A DNA stretch of 64,000 nucleotides from Kitasatospora indigofera. GTDB taxonomy: Bacteria > Actinomycetota > Actinomycetes > Streptomycetales > Streptomycetaceae. Below are positions 48,220-57,618 of the stretch, one piece after another. The translations under genes were made by a program, and so were the position numbers. The stretch is from assembly GCF_014655955.1 (NCBI RefSeq), contig NZ_BNBO01000011.1, forward strand, positions 1 through 64,000. The letters run 5' to 3'. The notes below the pieces were generated by a model. The model was not told the origin of the DNA, did no database searches, and saw only the letters and a program-made list of their open reading frames with translations. The number at the start of each line of letters is the position of its first letter. Within the stretch, counting starts at the first letter, position 1.

Positions 48220-49878
48220 TTGACGCCTGTCCTGCTGCCCTCCGGCGGCCGGGTCGAACCCCGCGCCCACGGGCCGCTCACCCCTGAACTCCTGCGCTGC
48301 CGCGACCGGCTGGCCCGCAGGGTGGCCGCCCGGGTGGGCCCGGACGGCCTGCTCCGGGCGCCTTGCGAGAGCCGGGTGCTGGAGTCCGCGCTGGCGCTGT
48401 GGCTGCTCACCGCCGAGGGGGCCGCCCCACGGGCCCGCCGGCGGCTCGTCCGGTACCTTCGGGACGCCCTGGACGACAGTCCGCCGGACGCCGTCCAGCG
48501 CGCGCTGGGCCGGGCCGCCCTCGGCCTCGCCGGTGCCGCCGGTGCGGGCCGCGCCGACCGGGCGGCCGCCCGGGCCCCCGACGCCGTCGACCGCGTCACG
48601 GCGGACCACGTCGCGGTGGACCACCTGACGGCCGACCGCGTCACGGCGGACCACCTGATGGCCGACCACTTCACGGCCGGCCGCAAGCGGCTGATGTTCG
48701 GCATCCTGCTGGCCGAACTCGGCGTCGGGGAGTTCCCCCGGGTGCGGCCCGAGGCCTACGACATGCGCGGCCAGCAGAGCTGGCTCCAGCTGGAGATGAC
48801 CTCGCTCAAGATCATGGCGGCGTACGGCACCGGCGCCCCCGGACTGGTCACCGCCGCGGACTGGGCCGTCCTCGCGCCCGCCGTCCGGCCCGGGCCGGCC
48901 TGGGAGTGCAACAACCTGGCCCGGCTGCTCGGGCTGCTGGCCCTGCGCAAGCACCCGGCCCACCGGCGGGCCGTCCGCCGCGTCCTGGTGGACGTGCTGG
49001 CCGGGCTGCGCACCGACGGCGGACTCCCGTTCATCACCGGCATGGGTCTCTTCGCCACCGCCACCGCCGGGCTCGCCCTCGTCCGCTGCGGGTACGCGGG
49101 GCCGCTGGTCGACCGGATGGCCGAGGCCCTCGCCGGCCGGCAGAACCCCGACGGCGGGTTCGGCTTCCACCCGGGCGTGACGCAGAGCGACGTGGACGAC
49201 ACCTCGTACGCCGTCGAGTTCCTGCGCGGCTCCGGCGCCGCCCGGCACCGCGGGCGGATCGGCGCGGCCGAGCGCTACCTGCTGGACCGGCGCAACCCCG
49301 ACGGCGGCTTCCCCACCTACGCCCGCGGCATCCCCTCGGAGATCGCGATGACCGCCGGGGCCGTCAACGCGCTGGCCCCGAACCCGGCGCACCGCGCGGT
49401 GGTCGAGCACGGCGTGCGCTTCATCGCGGCCGGCCAGCGGCCGGACGGCGGCTTCGGACGCGGCTGGAGCCGCAACGCCTCCAACGCGGTCTTCCGGGCG
49501 GTGCTGGCCTGCGACGCCGTCCGGGCGGGCGCCGCCCCCGCCGCCCGCCCGGAGCTCGACCTGGTCAGGCGGCGCGCGGTCGGCCACCTGGTCGCGACCG
49601 GCAACGCCGACGGCGGCTGGGGCCACCGGCCCGGCGACCCGAGCGACCCGATCAGCACGGCGTACGCGGTGATCGCCCTGGCCGGCTCGGCGGAGCACGG
49701 CCCGCTGCTGGGCCGGGCCGTCCGGCTGCTCACCGACCGCCAGCAGGCGGACGGCGGCTACCTCAGCCGCCCCGACCAGGCCGGGCCCCGCCCGCTGCTC
49801 TACGACGTCCCGGCGCTGGCGGACGTCAGCGTGCTGCTCGGCCTGGCCCACGTCCCCGCCGGGCCGGCCCGGCGGTGA
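48220..49878 (+). CDS. Class II terpene-cyclase / squalene-oxidase-repeat protein
   Basis: 552 residues if TTG 48220 is right; the start is uncertain. An alpha/alpha barrel protein with at least five DGGF/W-type turns (QNPDGGFGF, RNPDGGFPT, QRPDGGFGR, GNADGGWGH, QQADGGYLS), as in squalene-hopene and diterpene cyclases. The acid motif D-x-D-D that starts cyclisation is intact as QSDVDDTSY, residues 324-327. There is no N-terminal membrane insert of the squalene-hopene type, which favours a soluble diterpene-type cyclase; no prenyl-diphosphate synthase or class I partner is nearby. A pentapeptide-repeat insert sits at residues 125-154. A PLP enzyme follows on the same strand. Confidence 0.8.
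   Translation: MTPVLLPSGGRVEPRAHGPLTPELLRCRDRLARRVAARVGPDGLLRAPCESRVLESALALWLLTAEGAAPRARRRLVRYLRDALDDSPPDAVQRALGRAALGLAGAAGAGRADRAAARAPDAVDRVTADHVAVDHLTADRVTADHLMADHFTAGRKRLMFGILLAELGVGEFPRVRPEAYDMRGQQSWLQLEMTSLKIMAAYGTGAPGLVTAADWAVLAPAVRPGPAWECNNLARLLGLLALRKHPAHRRAVRRVLVDVLAGLRTDGGLPFITGMGLFATATAGLALVRCGYAGPLVDRMAEALAGRQNPDGGFGFHPGVTQSDVDDTSYAVEFLRGSGAARHRGRIGAAERYLLDRRNPDGGFPTYARGIPSEIAMTAGAVNALAPNPAHRAVVEHGVRFIAAGQRPDGGFGRGWSRNASNAVFRAVLACDAVRAGAAPAARPELDLVRRRAVGHLVATGNADGGWGHRPGDPSDPISTAYAVIALAGSAEHGPLLGRAVRLLTDRQQADGGYLSRPDQAGPRPLLYDVPALADVSVLLGLAHVPAGPARR
48592..48681. repeat. 15-bp repeat in the cyclase gene (six pentapeptides)
   Basis: Six in-frame units: RVTAD, HVAVD, HLTAD, RVTAD, HLMAD, HFTAG. 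Units 1 and 4 are identical in DNA (cgcgtcacggcggac), so a 45-bp block was itself duplicated. Confidence 0.88.
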
Positions 49879-49978
49879 CCGGCCGGCCACGCGCCCGCCC
49901 GGGGCGCCACCGGGGGCCTGGGCCAATTCGCTCCGATTGGCCCTGGACGGCCCGGCCGGGGGTTCCGAGGATGGCGTC

Positions 49979-51175
49979 ATGACCACACTTCCCCCGGAGC
50001 GGCACCCCGAGAGCAGGACCGTCCACCCGCCGGCCGCCGAGGTGGCCGGCAGCCGGCCGCTCGGCGTGCCGATCCACCAGGGCCACGTGTTCGCCTTCGA
50101 CGACCCGGACGCCCTGGCCGCGGCCTTCACGGACCCGGCCGGCGCCTTCCTCTACGGCCGGATGGGCAACCCCACCGTCCGGACCCTGGAACGCGCGGTC
50201 GCCGACCTGGAGGGCGGCGCGGCCGCCCTCGCCGCCGCCTCCGGGATGGGCGCGATCAACTCCGTGCTGCTCGCGCTGCTGCGCTCCGGAGACCACGTGA
50301 TCGCCCAGCGCAGCCTCTACGGCGGCACCATGGCGATGCTCGGCGACCTGGCCGGGCGCTGGGGCGTGCAGGTCACCCACGTCGGCGGCGACAGCGCCGA
50401 GGAGGTCCGGCAGGCGCTGCGCCCGAACACCCGCCTGCTCTACCTGGAGACCATCTCCAACCCGATGACCCGGGTCTCGGACCTGCCCGCGCTGACCGCC
50501 GTCGCCCGGGAGGCGGGCGTGCTCAGCGTCGTCGACAACACCTTCGCCACCCCGCTGCTCTGCCGTCCGCTCGACCACGGCGCCGACATCGTCGTCCACT
50601 CCGCCACCAAGTACCTCGGCGGTCACAGCGACGTGCTCGGCGGCGTGGCCGTGTTCGCCTCCGCCGAGCTGCACGCCAAGGTCTGGCACCACGCCTCGGA
50701 GCTGGGCGCCTCGGCCGACCCGTTCACCGCCTGGCTCACCCTGCGCGGCATGCAGACCCTCGCGCTGCGGGTCCGGCGGCACTGCGACAACGCCCTCGCG
50801 CTGGCCACCCGGCTGGCCGCCCACCCGGCGGTGGCCGCCGTGCACTACCCGGGGCTGCCCCAGCACCCGGACCACGTCCTGGCCGGCCGGCTGCTGGACG
50901 GCGGCCACGGCGGCATGCTCGCCTTCGAGCACGCCGGCGGCCGGGCGGCCGGCCACGCCTTCGCCGGGGCCGTCCGGCTCGCGGCCCTGGCGCCCTCGCT
51001 CGGCGGGGTGCACACGCTCGTCATGCACCCCGCGAGCACCTCGCACCGCCAGCTGGACGACGAGCAGCTGCGGGCGGCGGGCATCGGCGCCGGGACGATC
51101 CGCGTCACCGTCGGCATCGAGCACCCGGACGACCTGTGGGCGGACCTCGACCAGGCGCTCGCCGAAGCGGGCTGA
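49979..51175 (+). CDS. Cys/Met-metabolism PLP enzyme (methionine gamma-lyase / cystathionine type)
   Basis: 398 residues from ATG 49979. Fold-type I trans-sulfuration family: GVPIHQGHVFAF, FLYGRMGNPTVRTLERAVADLEGG, the PLP-phosphate and ring region SGMGAINSVLLALL, NTFATPLLCRPLDHGADIVVHSATKYLGGHSDVLGG with the Schiff-base Lys, and SLGGVHTLVMHPASTSH near the end. Members include cystathionine gamma-synthase/lyase, methionine gamma-lyase and O-acetylhomoserine sulfhydrylase; the last motif alone does not decide. It lies 100 bp after the terpene-cyclase gene and may be co-transcribed. Confidence 0.9.
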   Translation: MTTLPPERHPESRTVHPPAAEVAGSRPLGVPIHQGHVFAFDDPDALAAAFTDPAGAFLYGRMGNPTVRTLERAVADLEGGAAALAAASGMGAINSVLLALLRSGDHVIAQRSLYGGTMAMLGDLAGRWGVQVTHVGGDSAEEVRQALRPNTRLLYLETISNPMTRVSDLPALTAVAREAGVLSVVDNTFATPLLCRPLDHGADIVVHSATKYLGGHSDVLGGVAVFASAELHAKVWHHASELGASADPFTAWLTLRGMQTLALRVRRHCDNALALATRLAAHPAVAAVHYPGLPQHPDHVLAGRLLDGGHGGMLAFEHAGGRAAGHAFAGAVRLAALAPSLGGVHTLVMHPASTSHRQLDDEQLRAAGIGAGTIRVTVGIEHPDDLWADLDQALAEAG

Positions 51176-51212
51176 CCAGGGCGGGCCGACCAGGGCGGGC
51201 CGACCAGGGCGG
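51174..51212. repeat. 14-bp tandem repeat over the PLP-enzyme stop
   Basis: Unit gaccagggcgggcc at 51174-51187, again at 51188-51201, and most of a third to 51212. The TGA (51173-51175) runs into the first copy. Confidence 0.8.
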
Positions 51213-51414
51213 GAGCGGCCCGGGCCGGGGGCCGGGCCGCTCCGTCAAGCGGCGGCGGCACCGCACAAATAGGATGAACCTGCGATTCGCCGGGTGACCG
51301 GCAGGGCCGGGCCTCCGGCCGCCGCGCGGTCACCCGCACCGGGGAGTGTCCCGGGTACGGTCGCACCCGCGGTGACCGGCCGCGGGCCCGTGACCCAAGC
51401 CCCTGGGAGGGTCG

Positions 51415-52260
51415 ATGACCCGACGCCGGCCCGCCAGCGCCGACGACCTGCTGACCGAACTCGGGCGCCTCACAGCACAGGCCCTGGAGCGCGCCGAGCT
51501 GCAGCAGGCCCGGGTGGAACTCGCCCAGGCCCTGCAACGCGAGCTGCTCCCCGGCGCCCTGCCGGAGCTGCCCGGCCTGCGCACCGCGGCCCGCTACGCG
51601 CCCGCCCGCAACGGCCTGGACATCGGCGGCGACTGGTACGACGGGTTCCGGCTGCCGGACGGCGCGCTCGGCTTCTCGATCGGCGACGTCCAGGGCCACG
51701 ACGTCGAGGCGGCCGCCTTCATGGGGCAGGTCAGGGTGGGCCTGCGGGCGGTGGCCGGCATCTCGGCCGACCCGGGGGAGGTGCTGGCCCGGGCCAACGA
51801 ACTGCTGCTCTCGATGGACTGCACGCTCTTCGCCACCTGCAGCTTCCTGCGCTTCGACCCGGTCAGCTGGGAGCTGTCGGACTCCCGGGCCGGCCACGTG
51901 CCCGCGGTCTGGGCCACCACCGACGGCCGCAGCGGCGTCACCCAGGACGAGGGCGGACTGCCGATCGGGATCCTGCCCGGCGAGGAGTACCCGGTGACCC
52001 GGCGCCGGCTGCCGGTGCCGGGCGCCTTCGTCCTGGTGACCGACGGGGTGGTGGAGGGGCCCTCGTTCCCGATCGAGGCCGGCCTGGAGGAGGTCACCCG
52101 GGTGGTCCAGGAGGGCGTCGGCAGCGGTTCCGCGGACGGCGGCGCCCCCGACCCCGGCGAGCTGGCCACCGAGATCATCAAGGTCGCCGACCTCACCGGC
52201 CACACGGACGACGCCGCCGTCCTGGTGCTGTGCCACGACGAGCGGGACCGCGAGCCGTAG
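51415..52260 (+). CDS. PP2C-type (SpoIIE/RsbU-like) serine phosphatase
   Basis: 281 residues from ATG 51415, with GGGAGG 4 nt upstream. A helical N-terminal linker (LLTELGRLTAQALERAELQQARVELAQALQ, probably coiled) precedes a PP2C_SIG domain: LDIGGDWYDGFRLPDGALGFSIGDVQGHDVEAAAFM with metal-binding Asp residues, TDGVVEG, and GHTDDAAVLVL. Such phosphatases act on anti-sigma-factor antagonists in partner-switching. It has no sensor of its own; the MASE1 membrane protein 113 bp downstream may supply one. Confidence 0.92.
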   Translation: MTRRRPASADDLLTELGRLTAQALERAELQQARVELAQALQRELLPGALPELPGLRTAARYAPARNGLDIGGDWYDGFRLPDGALGFSIGDVQGHDVEAAAFMGQVRVGLRAVAGISADPGEVLARANELLLSMDCTLFATCSFLRFDPVSWELSDSRAGHVPAVWATTDGRSGVTQDEGGLPIGILPGEEYPVTRRRLPVPGAFVLVTDGVVEGPSFPIEAGLEEVTRVVQEGVGSGSADGGAPDPGELATEIIKVADLTGHTDDAAVLVLCHDERDREP

Positions 52261-52373
52261 GCCGTCCCCGGCCCTGCCCGTGGCCCGTTCCGCCCCCCGC
52301 TTCCCGGGCCGGCCGGCGGAAGACGCCCCGCAGCGCGTGTCACGGGCCGGTGCCGGGCCGGCGGCGTTGTCTG

Positions 52374-53411
52374 ATGGCTTCTGTGGTGCGCAACGAGGAA
52401 TTCCGGCGTCTCACCGCAGCGGGCCTGCGGATCCTCGCCGTCGCGGCCGCCTGGTTGGTGGCCGGCCGGATCGGACTGCTGCAACAGGTGGTCGTCGGGG
52501 GCGCCAAGGTCGCGCCGCTCTGGCCGCCCACCGGCATCGCCCTGACCTGCCTGCTGATCCTCGGCCTGCGGGTCTGGCCGGGCATCGCGATCGGCACCCT
52601 GCTGGTCATCGCCACGATCGGGCCGGTGAACGGCGCCTCCGTCGCGATCGCCGCCGGGAACAGCCTCGCCGTGGTCTGCTCCTGCCTGATGCTCCGCCGG
52701 GTGGGGTTCCGGATCGAGCTGGACCGGCTGCGGGACGGCGTCGCCCTGGTCTTCCTCGGCGCGCTGGCCGGGATGCTGATCAGCGCGACCGTGGGCAGCC
52801 TCGCGCTGATGCTGGTCGGCTCGCTGCCGGCCAGCGGGTTCTGCGCGACCTGGTCGGCCTGGTGGGCCGGCGACGCGATGGGCGTCCTGGTCATCACGCC
52901 GTTGCTGCTCGCGGCCTACACCTTCCGCCGGCCGGCCGCGATACGGCCCCACCAGTGGATCGAGCCGCCGCTGCTGGTGATGGTCACCACGGCGGTGGCG
53001 CTGGCCGGCACCCGCAGCACCCTGCACCTGCTCTTCCTGGTCTTCCCGCTGCTCATGTGGGCGGCGCTGCGCTACCAGCTGACGGCCGCGGCGCCCTGCG
53101 TGCTGGCCGTCTCGGTGGTCGCCGTCCGGGCCGCCGTCGACGACGTCGGACCGTTCGCCGGCCACAGCACGCTCGCGGTCATGTTCACGCTGCAGGCCCT
53201 CAACGGCGCGGCGGCGCTGACCGCGCTGCTGCTGTCGGCGCTGATCGCCGAGCAGCGGAACACCTACTCCAGGATCGAACAGGCCTGCGTCGCGCTGGCC
53301 GAGGTGGTGGCCCGGCTGGCCCCGGGCGAGGACGCCCACCGCCGGCCGCCGGCCGAGGACGCCCACCGCCGGCCGCCGGCCGAGGACGAGGACCACCCCG
53401 GCGGGCGCTGA
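52374..53411 (+). CDS. MASE1-domain membrane sensor without an output domain
   Basis: 345 residues from ATG 52374. Eight or so transmembrane helices with MASE1 landmarks: AAWLVAGRIGLLQQVVVGGAKVAPLWPPTGIALTCLLILGLRVWPGI, CATWSAWWAGDAMGVLVITPLLL and PLLMWAALRYQLTAAAPC. Where other MASE1 proteins continue into kinase, GGDEF or phosphatase domains, this one stops after a short helix (EQACVALAEVVARLAP) and a tail with the 9-residue repeat EDAHRRPPA twice (27-bp DNA repeat). It presumably senses in the membrane and passes the signal in trans, perhaps to the PP2C protein upstream. Confidence 0.85.
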   Translation: MASVVRNEEFRRLTAAGLRILAVAAAWLVAGRIGLLQQVVVGGAKVAPLWPPTGIALTCLLILGLRVWPGIAIGTLLVIATIGPVNGASVAIAAGNSLAVVCSCLMLRRVGFRIELDRLRDGVALVFLGALAGMLISATVGSLALMLVGSLPASGFCATWSAWWAGDAMGVLVITPLLLAAYTFRRPAAIRPHQWIEPPLLVMVTTAVALAGTRSTLHLLFLVFPLLMWAALRYQLTAAAPCVLAVSVVAVRAAVDDVGPFAGHSTLAVMFTLQALNGAAALTALLLSALIAEQRNTYSRIEQACVALAEVVARLAPGEDAHRRPPAEDAHRRPPAEDEDHPGGR

Positions 53412-53503
53412 CCGGGCCGGCGGCCCGGTCGGCGTCCGCCGCGGGCCCGGCGCCCGCGCCCGCGGCGGCCGGACGCCGCGGGCCCCGCCCGTCCGGACGG
53501 GGT

Positions 53504-54199
53504 TCAGCCGTCCAGCAGACGTCCGTCCCGCAGCCGGATCTGCTCGTCGCAGTCGTCGGCCAGTCCCGGGTCGTGGGTGGCGATCACCATCGTCATGCCC
53601 CGCTCGGCCCGCAGGTTCAGCAGCAGTTCCACCACCGCGGCGCCGGTCCGGCTGTCGAGGTTGCCGGTCGGCTCGTCCGCGAGCAGCAGCGCCGGGTCGT
53701 TGATCAGGGCCCGGGCGATCGCCACCCGCTGCTGCTGCCCGCCCGACAGCTTCGACGGCAGGGCGGCCTCCCGCCCGCCGAGCCCCACCACCTCCAGCAG
53801 CTCGCGGGCCCGGGCGCGCTTGTCGAAGTCGGTCCGGACGGGCAGCACCGGCGCGATCACGTTGTCCAGCGCGGACAGCGCCGGCAGCAGGTGGAAGCGC
53901 TGGAACACGATGCCGATGCCGCGCCGGTAGGCGGCCAGCCGGCGGCGGGACAGAGCGGTGATCTCGGCGTCGCCGACATGGATCGAGCCGCTGTCCGGAC
54001 GCTCGATCGCGCCCAGCATGTGCAGCAGCGTCGACTTGCCGGAGCCGGACGGACCGGTCAGCGAGACCGCCCGGCCGGGCTCGATCCGCACGCTCACCCC
54101 GTCGACGGCGGCCAGGCTCTGGTCCGCGCCGGTCCGGAAGGACTTCCGCACGTCCAGCGCCCGTACGGCGGCCCCGGAGCCAGTGGGTGTGTCGGTCAA
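53504..54199 (-). CDS. ABC transporter ATPase (MacB/LolD type)
   Basis: 231 residues. Walker [21 protein letters not shown], signature [16 protein letters not shown], Walker [17 protein letters not shown], switch in [14 protein letters not shown]. Partners the FtsX-type permease, whose stop is 3 bp upstream in the direction of reading. It is the last gene of the leftward cluster that begins with the cysteine-rich peptide gene at 61022. In peptide-antibiotic clusters this kind of ATPase-FtsX pair commonly gives self-protection by removing the peptide from the membrane; that role here is inference. Confidence 0.95.
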   Translation of the reverse strand: MTDTPTGSGAAVRALDVRKSFRTGADQSLAAVDGVSVRIEPGRAVSLTGPSGSGKSTLLHMLGAIERPDSGSIHVGDAEITALSRRRLAAYRRGIGIVFQRFHLLPALSALDNVIAPVLPVRTDFDKRARARELLEVVGLGGREAALPSKLSGGQQQRVAIARALINDPALLLADEPTGNLDSRTGAAVVELLLNLRAERGMTMVIATHDPGLADDCDEQIRLRDGRLLDG

Positions 54200-54202
54200 G
54201 GG

Positions 54203-57001
54203 TCAGTCCTCCGTGAGCAGTTGGCCGATGGGGGTGCGGCGCAGCAGAGCGGCGGGCACGAGTGAGGCGACGATCGTCGTCAGTACGCCGCCGGCCGCCA
54301 CGGCGGCCGCCGTCGCCACGATCCCGGCGGGCAGGGCGCCGGCCAGCGTCGCGGTCGCGGCGGCCCCGGCGGCGGCTCCGGCCAGCGCGCCCAGCAGGCC
54401 CATCAGCGCGCCCTCGGTGACGACCAGCCGGCCGAGTTCGCGGTCGTCCCAGCCGGCGGCGCAGAGCGCGGCGAGTTCGGCGGCCCGCTCGCGGATGCCG
54501 AGGTAGAGCACGTCGGCCACCGCGAGGGCGCCGAGCAGCACGACCGTCGCCACGGCCACGTAGTCGATGCCGCGGACCTGGAACGACACCGCCTGCCCGA
54601 GCAGCGACCCGACCAGGGCGTTGCGGAAGGTCCAGGTGACGCCGATCAGGACGGTCAGCGCACAGGTGCCGATGGCGACGCTCAGCGCGCCGAGCAGGCT
54701 GCGCCCGGGGGTCCGGCGGACGTTGCTCGCGGCCAGTCCGGAGATGCCGCGGGCCCGGCTGACCCGGTGCGCGTCCGACACGGCCGGGCGGACGGCCGCG
54801 GCGGGCGCCGTCCGGGCGGCGCGCAGGGCCGGGACGGCGCCGGCGAGCAGGGCCAGCAGGACGGCCCCCGGTACCGCGGCCGCCGCGCGGGCCAGGGTGA
54901 TCTTCAGGCCGAAGAGCACCGACACCGGCCAGGACAGCGCCGCGCCGGCCAGTCCGGCCAGCAGTCCGAGCAGGGCGACCTCCCCCAGCAGGGTGGCCAG
55001 CACCCGGCCGGGCGACCAGCCCAGGCAGGCCAGCACGCCCAGTTCGGTGCGCCGGGAGCGGACGGCGGCGCCCACCGAGTTGGTGACGAACAGCGCGCAC
55101 ACGGCGAGGATCAGGACGAACAGGGTGAGGCTCTTGCGGTCCAGCGCGTCCAGCACGGTGAAGGCGACCCCGAGCTTGGCCCAGTTCTGCTGGACGGTCA
55201 GCTCCGGCCGGCCCAGGCGGCCGGCGTCGAGCGCGATGGTGGTGGGATGCGGCGAGGAGCCGTACGTGACGTCCACGTGCAGGCCGGTGCGGTCCTGGAT
55301 CTGCTGGGCGATCAGCCGCACCCGCTCGCGGCTGACCGCGTCCGTGCCGGTGATCCCGGAGACCCGGACCCGGACCGAGCTGATCGGGTCGGCGGCGTGC
55401 AGGTCGCCCTGGAAGGCGCCCCGGGTCAGTGCGGGCAGCGCGTCCAGGGTGGTGAGCAGCTGCGGCGGCTGGCTGAGCAGGCCGCCGAGGCTGCCGTCGG
55501 GCTGCAGGGCCTTGCCGCCGAGCGCGGCGGTGGAGGCGGCGTCCGCGGGCGTGGTGGTCGGCGGGTCGTAGGCGCCGAGCGGGACGGCCGTGAGCGGGTT
55601 GGTCGCGGGCAGCTTCGCGGCGTCGAAGACGCCGACGGCCTCCGGCACGGGGACGGTCAGCCGGCCGGGCTCGGACTGCGGGACGGCCAGGTGCTTGGCG
55701 ACCGGCCGCAGCGGTGTCTCGGCGTTGCTCGGCGGCACCTTGAGCCAGGGCGAGTTCGGCACCCCGGAGGCCCAGGTGGAGTCCGGGTTCTGCGCGGCGG
55801 TGGGCCGCAGCACGCCGCCCGGCCCCTCGGTGAAGGTCAGCGGGCCGGTCGTCCAGGTGGCGGCCAGCGAGTTCAGGGAGGCCGGGGTGCCTGCGGAGAT
55901 CCCGCCGAGCAGCTGCCCGTAGGCCTCCTCGGCGGTGACCGTCCGGGTGGTGACCGGCTGCCCGGCCAGTGCGCCGAGGGCCGCGGTGCCGAGCTGCGCC
56001 GGGGTGCGGCCGTCCGTCCCGGACAGGCGCTGCACCGCTACGTCGACGGTCTGGTCGAGGCTGCTCCGGGCCGCCGCCAGCACCGGGAAGGTCGGCTGCG
56101 GGACGGTGGTGGCGGTGGTGTCGGTGGCGGTCCCCACGGCGGCGGGCACCTGGCGGGTACCGGCACCCTGGTGGTCGGCCAGGTACCGGCCGGAGACGAC
56201 GGCGCCGTCCAGGCCGTCCAGCCGGGCCTCGGAGGCCGGGTCGATCGCGCCGATCAGCATCGGCACCCGGATGTTGACCTTGTACCCGACCGGGCCGGAG
56301 GCCGGCCGGGTGCTGATGGTCTCGCCGTTGACCACCGAGCGGGAGCCCTTGGTGGAGTCGCAGCCGATCCGGTCCGGGGTGTCGAAGGGGCCGGCCGGCG
56401 GCGGCGCCTCGACCGGGCAGGCCGCGACCTGGGCACCGGAGGGGAGCTCCTCCATCACGGGCCCGGGGCCGCTCTGGCCGCCCTGGTTCTCGACCAGCTG
56501 GTTGCGGGTGACGTACTGGTAGGTGACGGCCGGCGGGGTCCGGCTGAGGCCCTGGTCGGTGGCGGTGGTGGTGGTGATCCTGAAGACGGCGCCGTCCTGT
56601 CCGGCCGGGATCTGCGCGGCCAGGTCGACCGGCACCGAGGCGCTCGCCATGACGTAGCCGACCATGGCCATCGGCGCCGCCACGTCCACGCCCGGTATCC
56701 GCTGGATCCGCTGCCACTGCTCCAGGCTGATCCCGCCGAAGATCCCGGACAGGAAGCCGGCCTGCACCACGCCCTGGGCGCGCTCGGCCTCGGACTGGGC
56801 GCCGTTCGGCCGGACCAGGATGTCGTACGCCGACCGGTAGTTGCTGTCCACCGTCCGGCGGACCTGCAGCTCCTGCGTCCGGGCCGCGCCGGTGAGCACG
56901 GTGAACGCGGACGTGGCGACCGCGATTCCGGACATCAGGGCGACGGCCCTGCCGAGCCGGTGCCGCAGTTGGGACCGCACCATCACGAGCAAGTCGACCA
57001 C
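54203..57001 (-). CDS. FtsX-type ABC transporter permease (MacB-like)
   Basis: 932 residues as drawn from GTG 57001; TTG 56992 and GTG 56986 are also possible because the GAGG site sits close to 57001. An N-terminal transmembrane helix (RAVALMSGIAVATSAFTVLTG) is followed by a very large extracellular region (about residues 40-640) and then two FtsX units of three or four helices each (LFVLILAVCALFVTNSVGA; LLALLAGAVPAL; VAVATVVLLGALAVADVLYLGIRERAAELAALCAAGW). This is a peptidolipid or peptide mechanotransmission-type permease, acting from the outer face of the membrane. It works with the 53504-54199 ATPase. Confidence 0.92.
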   Translation of the reverse strand: MVDLLVMVRSQLRHRLGRAVALMSGIAVATSAFTVLTGAARTQELQVRRTVDSNYRSAYDILVRPNGAQSEAERAQGVVQAGFLSGIFGGISLEQWQRIQRIPGVDVAAPMAMVGYVMASASVPVDLAAQIPAGQDGAVFRITTTTATDQGLSRTPPAVTYQYVTRNQLVENQGGQSGPGPVMEELPSGAQVAACPVEAPPPAGPFDTPDRIGCDSTKGSRSVVNGETISTRPASGPVGYKVNIRVPMLIGAIDPASEARLDGLDGAVVSGRYLADHQGAGTRQVPAAVGTATDTTATTVPQPTFPVLAAARSSLDQTVDVAVQRLSGTDGRTPAQLGTAALGALAGQPVTTRTVTAEEAYGQLLGGISAGTPASLNSLAATWTTGPLTFTEGPGGVLRPTAAQNPDSTWASGVPNSPWLKVPPSNAETPLRPVAKHLAVPQSEPGRLTVPVPEAVGVFDAAKLPATNPLTAVPLGAYDPPTTTPADAASTAALGGKALQPDGSLGGLLSQPPQLLTTLDALPALTRGAFQGDLHAADPISSVRVRVSGITGTDAVSRERVRLIAQQIQDRTGLHVDVTYGSSPHPTTIALDAGRLGRPELTVQQNWAKLGVAFTVLDALDRKSLTLFVLILAVCALFVTNSVGAAVRSRRTELGVLACLGWSPGRVLATLLGEVALLGLLAGLAGAALSWPVSVLFGLKITLARAAAAVPGAVLLALLAGAVPALRAARTAPAAAVRPAVSDAHRVSRARGISGLAASNVRRTPGRSLLGALSVAIGTCALTVLIGVTWTFRNALVGSLLGQAVSFQVRGIDYVAVATVVLLGALAVADVLYLGIRERAAELAALCAAGWDDRELGRLVVTEGALMGLLGALAGAAAGAAATATLAGALPAGIVATAAAVAAGGVLTTIVASLVPAALLRRTPIGQLLTED

Positions 57002-57023
57002 CTCATCGCGCGTACCACTTCCG

Positions 57024-57494
57024 TCAGCCTCGGGGCCGGATGCCGTCGAGGACGATTCCGACGACGCTCTGCGTGGGGAGCAGGCCCCAGAGCCGGGAGT
57101 CGGTGCTGAAGCCGGGGTTGTCCCCGAGCAGGACGAGCCGCCCGGGCGGGACCACGTCCCCGGCGGCGGCCCCGGCGGCCTCGCGGACCTCCGGCGGGAC
57201 GGGCTCCCCGGCCACCGCCGCGACCCGCTTCACCAGCAGCGGCCGGCCGCCGGGCGGTCGTCCGGTCCGGGCCGGCCGGCCGTCCGTGGCCATGGCCGGC
57301 GGGGTCACCACGACGATCCGGCCGGTCCGCAGCCGGGCCAGCCCGGGCCGGACGAAGAGCACGCGCTGCCCGTGCCGCAGGGCCGGCGTCATGCTCGGTC
57401 CGGAGACCAGCAGGACGGACACCGACAGCCGGAGCAGCACCAGCAGGGCCGCGAGCAGCGCCGCGGCCCCCAGGAGCAGGTGGAGCAGGTTCAC
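57024..57494 (-). CDS. Signal-peptidase-I-like (S26) protease
   Basis: 156 residues. One N-terminal transmembrane helix (residues 4-30), then the S26 boxes: Ser34 in VSGPSMTPALRHGQRV, Lys89 in PLLVKRVAAVAGEPVP (the catalytic dyad), and LLGDNPGFSTDSRLWG. It is short compared with general signal peptidases and lies between the ABC exporter and the FtsX permease in the peptide cluster. Its natural substrate here could be the precursor peptide, whose leader ends in Ala-Glu-Ala, an AXA site that S26 enzymes like; that match is inference. Confidence 0.9.
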   Translation of the reverse strand: MNLLHLLLGAAALLAALLVLLRLSVSVLLVSGPSMTPALRHGQRVLFVRPGLARLRTGRIVVVTPPAMATDGRPARTGRPPGGRPLLVKRVAAVAGEPVPPEVREAAGAAAGDVVPPGRLVLLGDNPGFSTDSRLWGLLPTQSVVGIVLDGIRPRG

Positions 57495-57570
57495 TTCGGT
57501 TTCCTCCTTCCGTCCGGCGGGCCCGGTCGGTGCTTCCCGGAGCGGGCCCGGATGTGGTTCGCTCCCGGTC

Positions 57571-57618
57571 CGGCCCGGCCTAGACCCGGCCCGGCCTAGA
57601 CCCGGCCCGGCCTAGACC
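57571..57618. repeat. 16-bp tandem repeat over the ABC exporter stop
   Basis: cggcccggcctagacc at 57571-57586, 57587-57602 and 57603-57618. Each copy contains the triplet read as TAG on the minus strand; the last one is the actual stop. Confidence 0.85.

Noticed and set aside
51594..56717. 1707-aa leftward frame
   Set aside because: It spans several recognised genes on both strands; composition is that of an out-of-frame reading.
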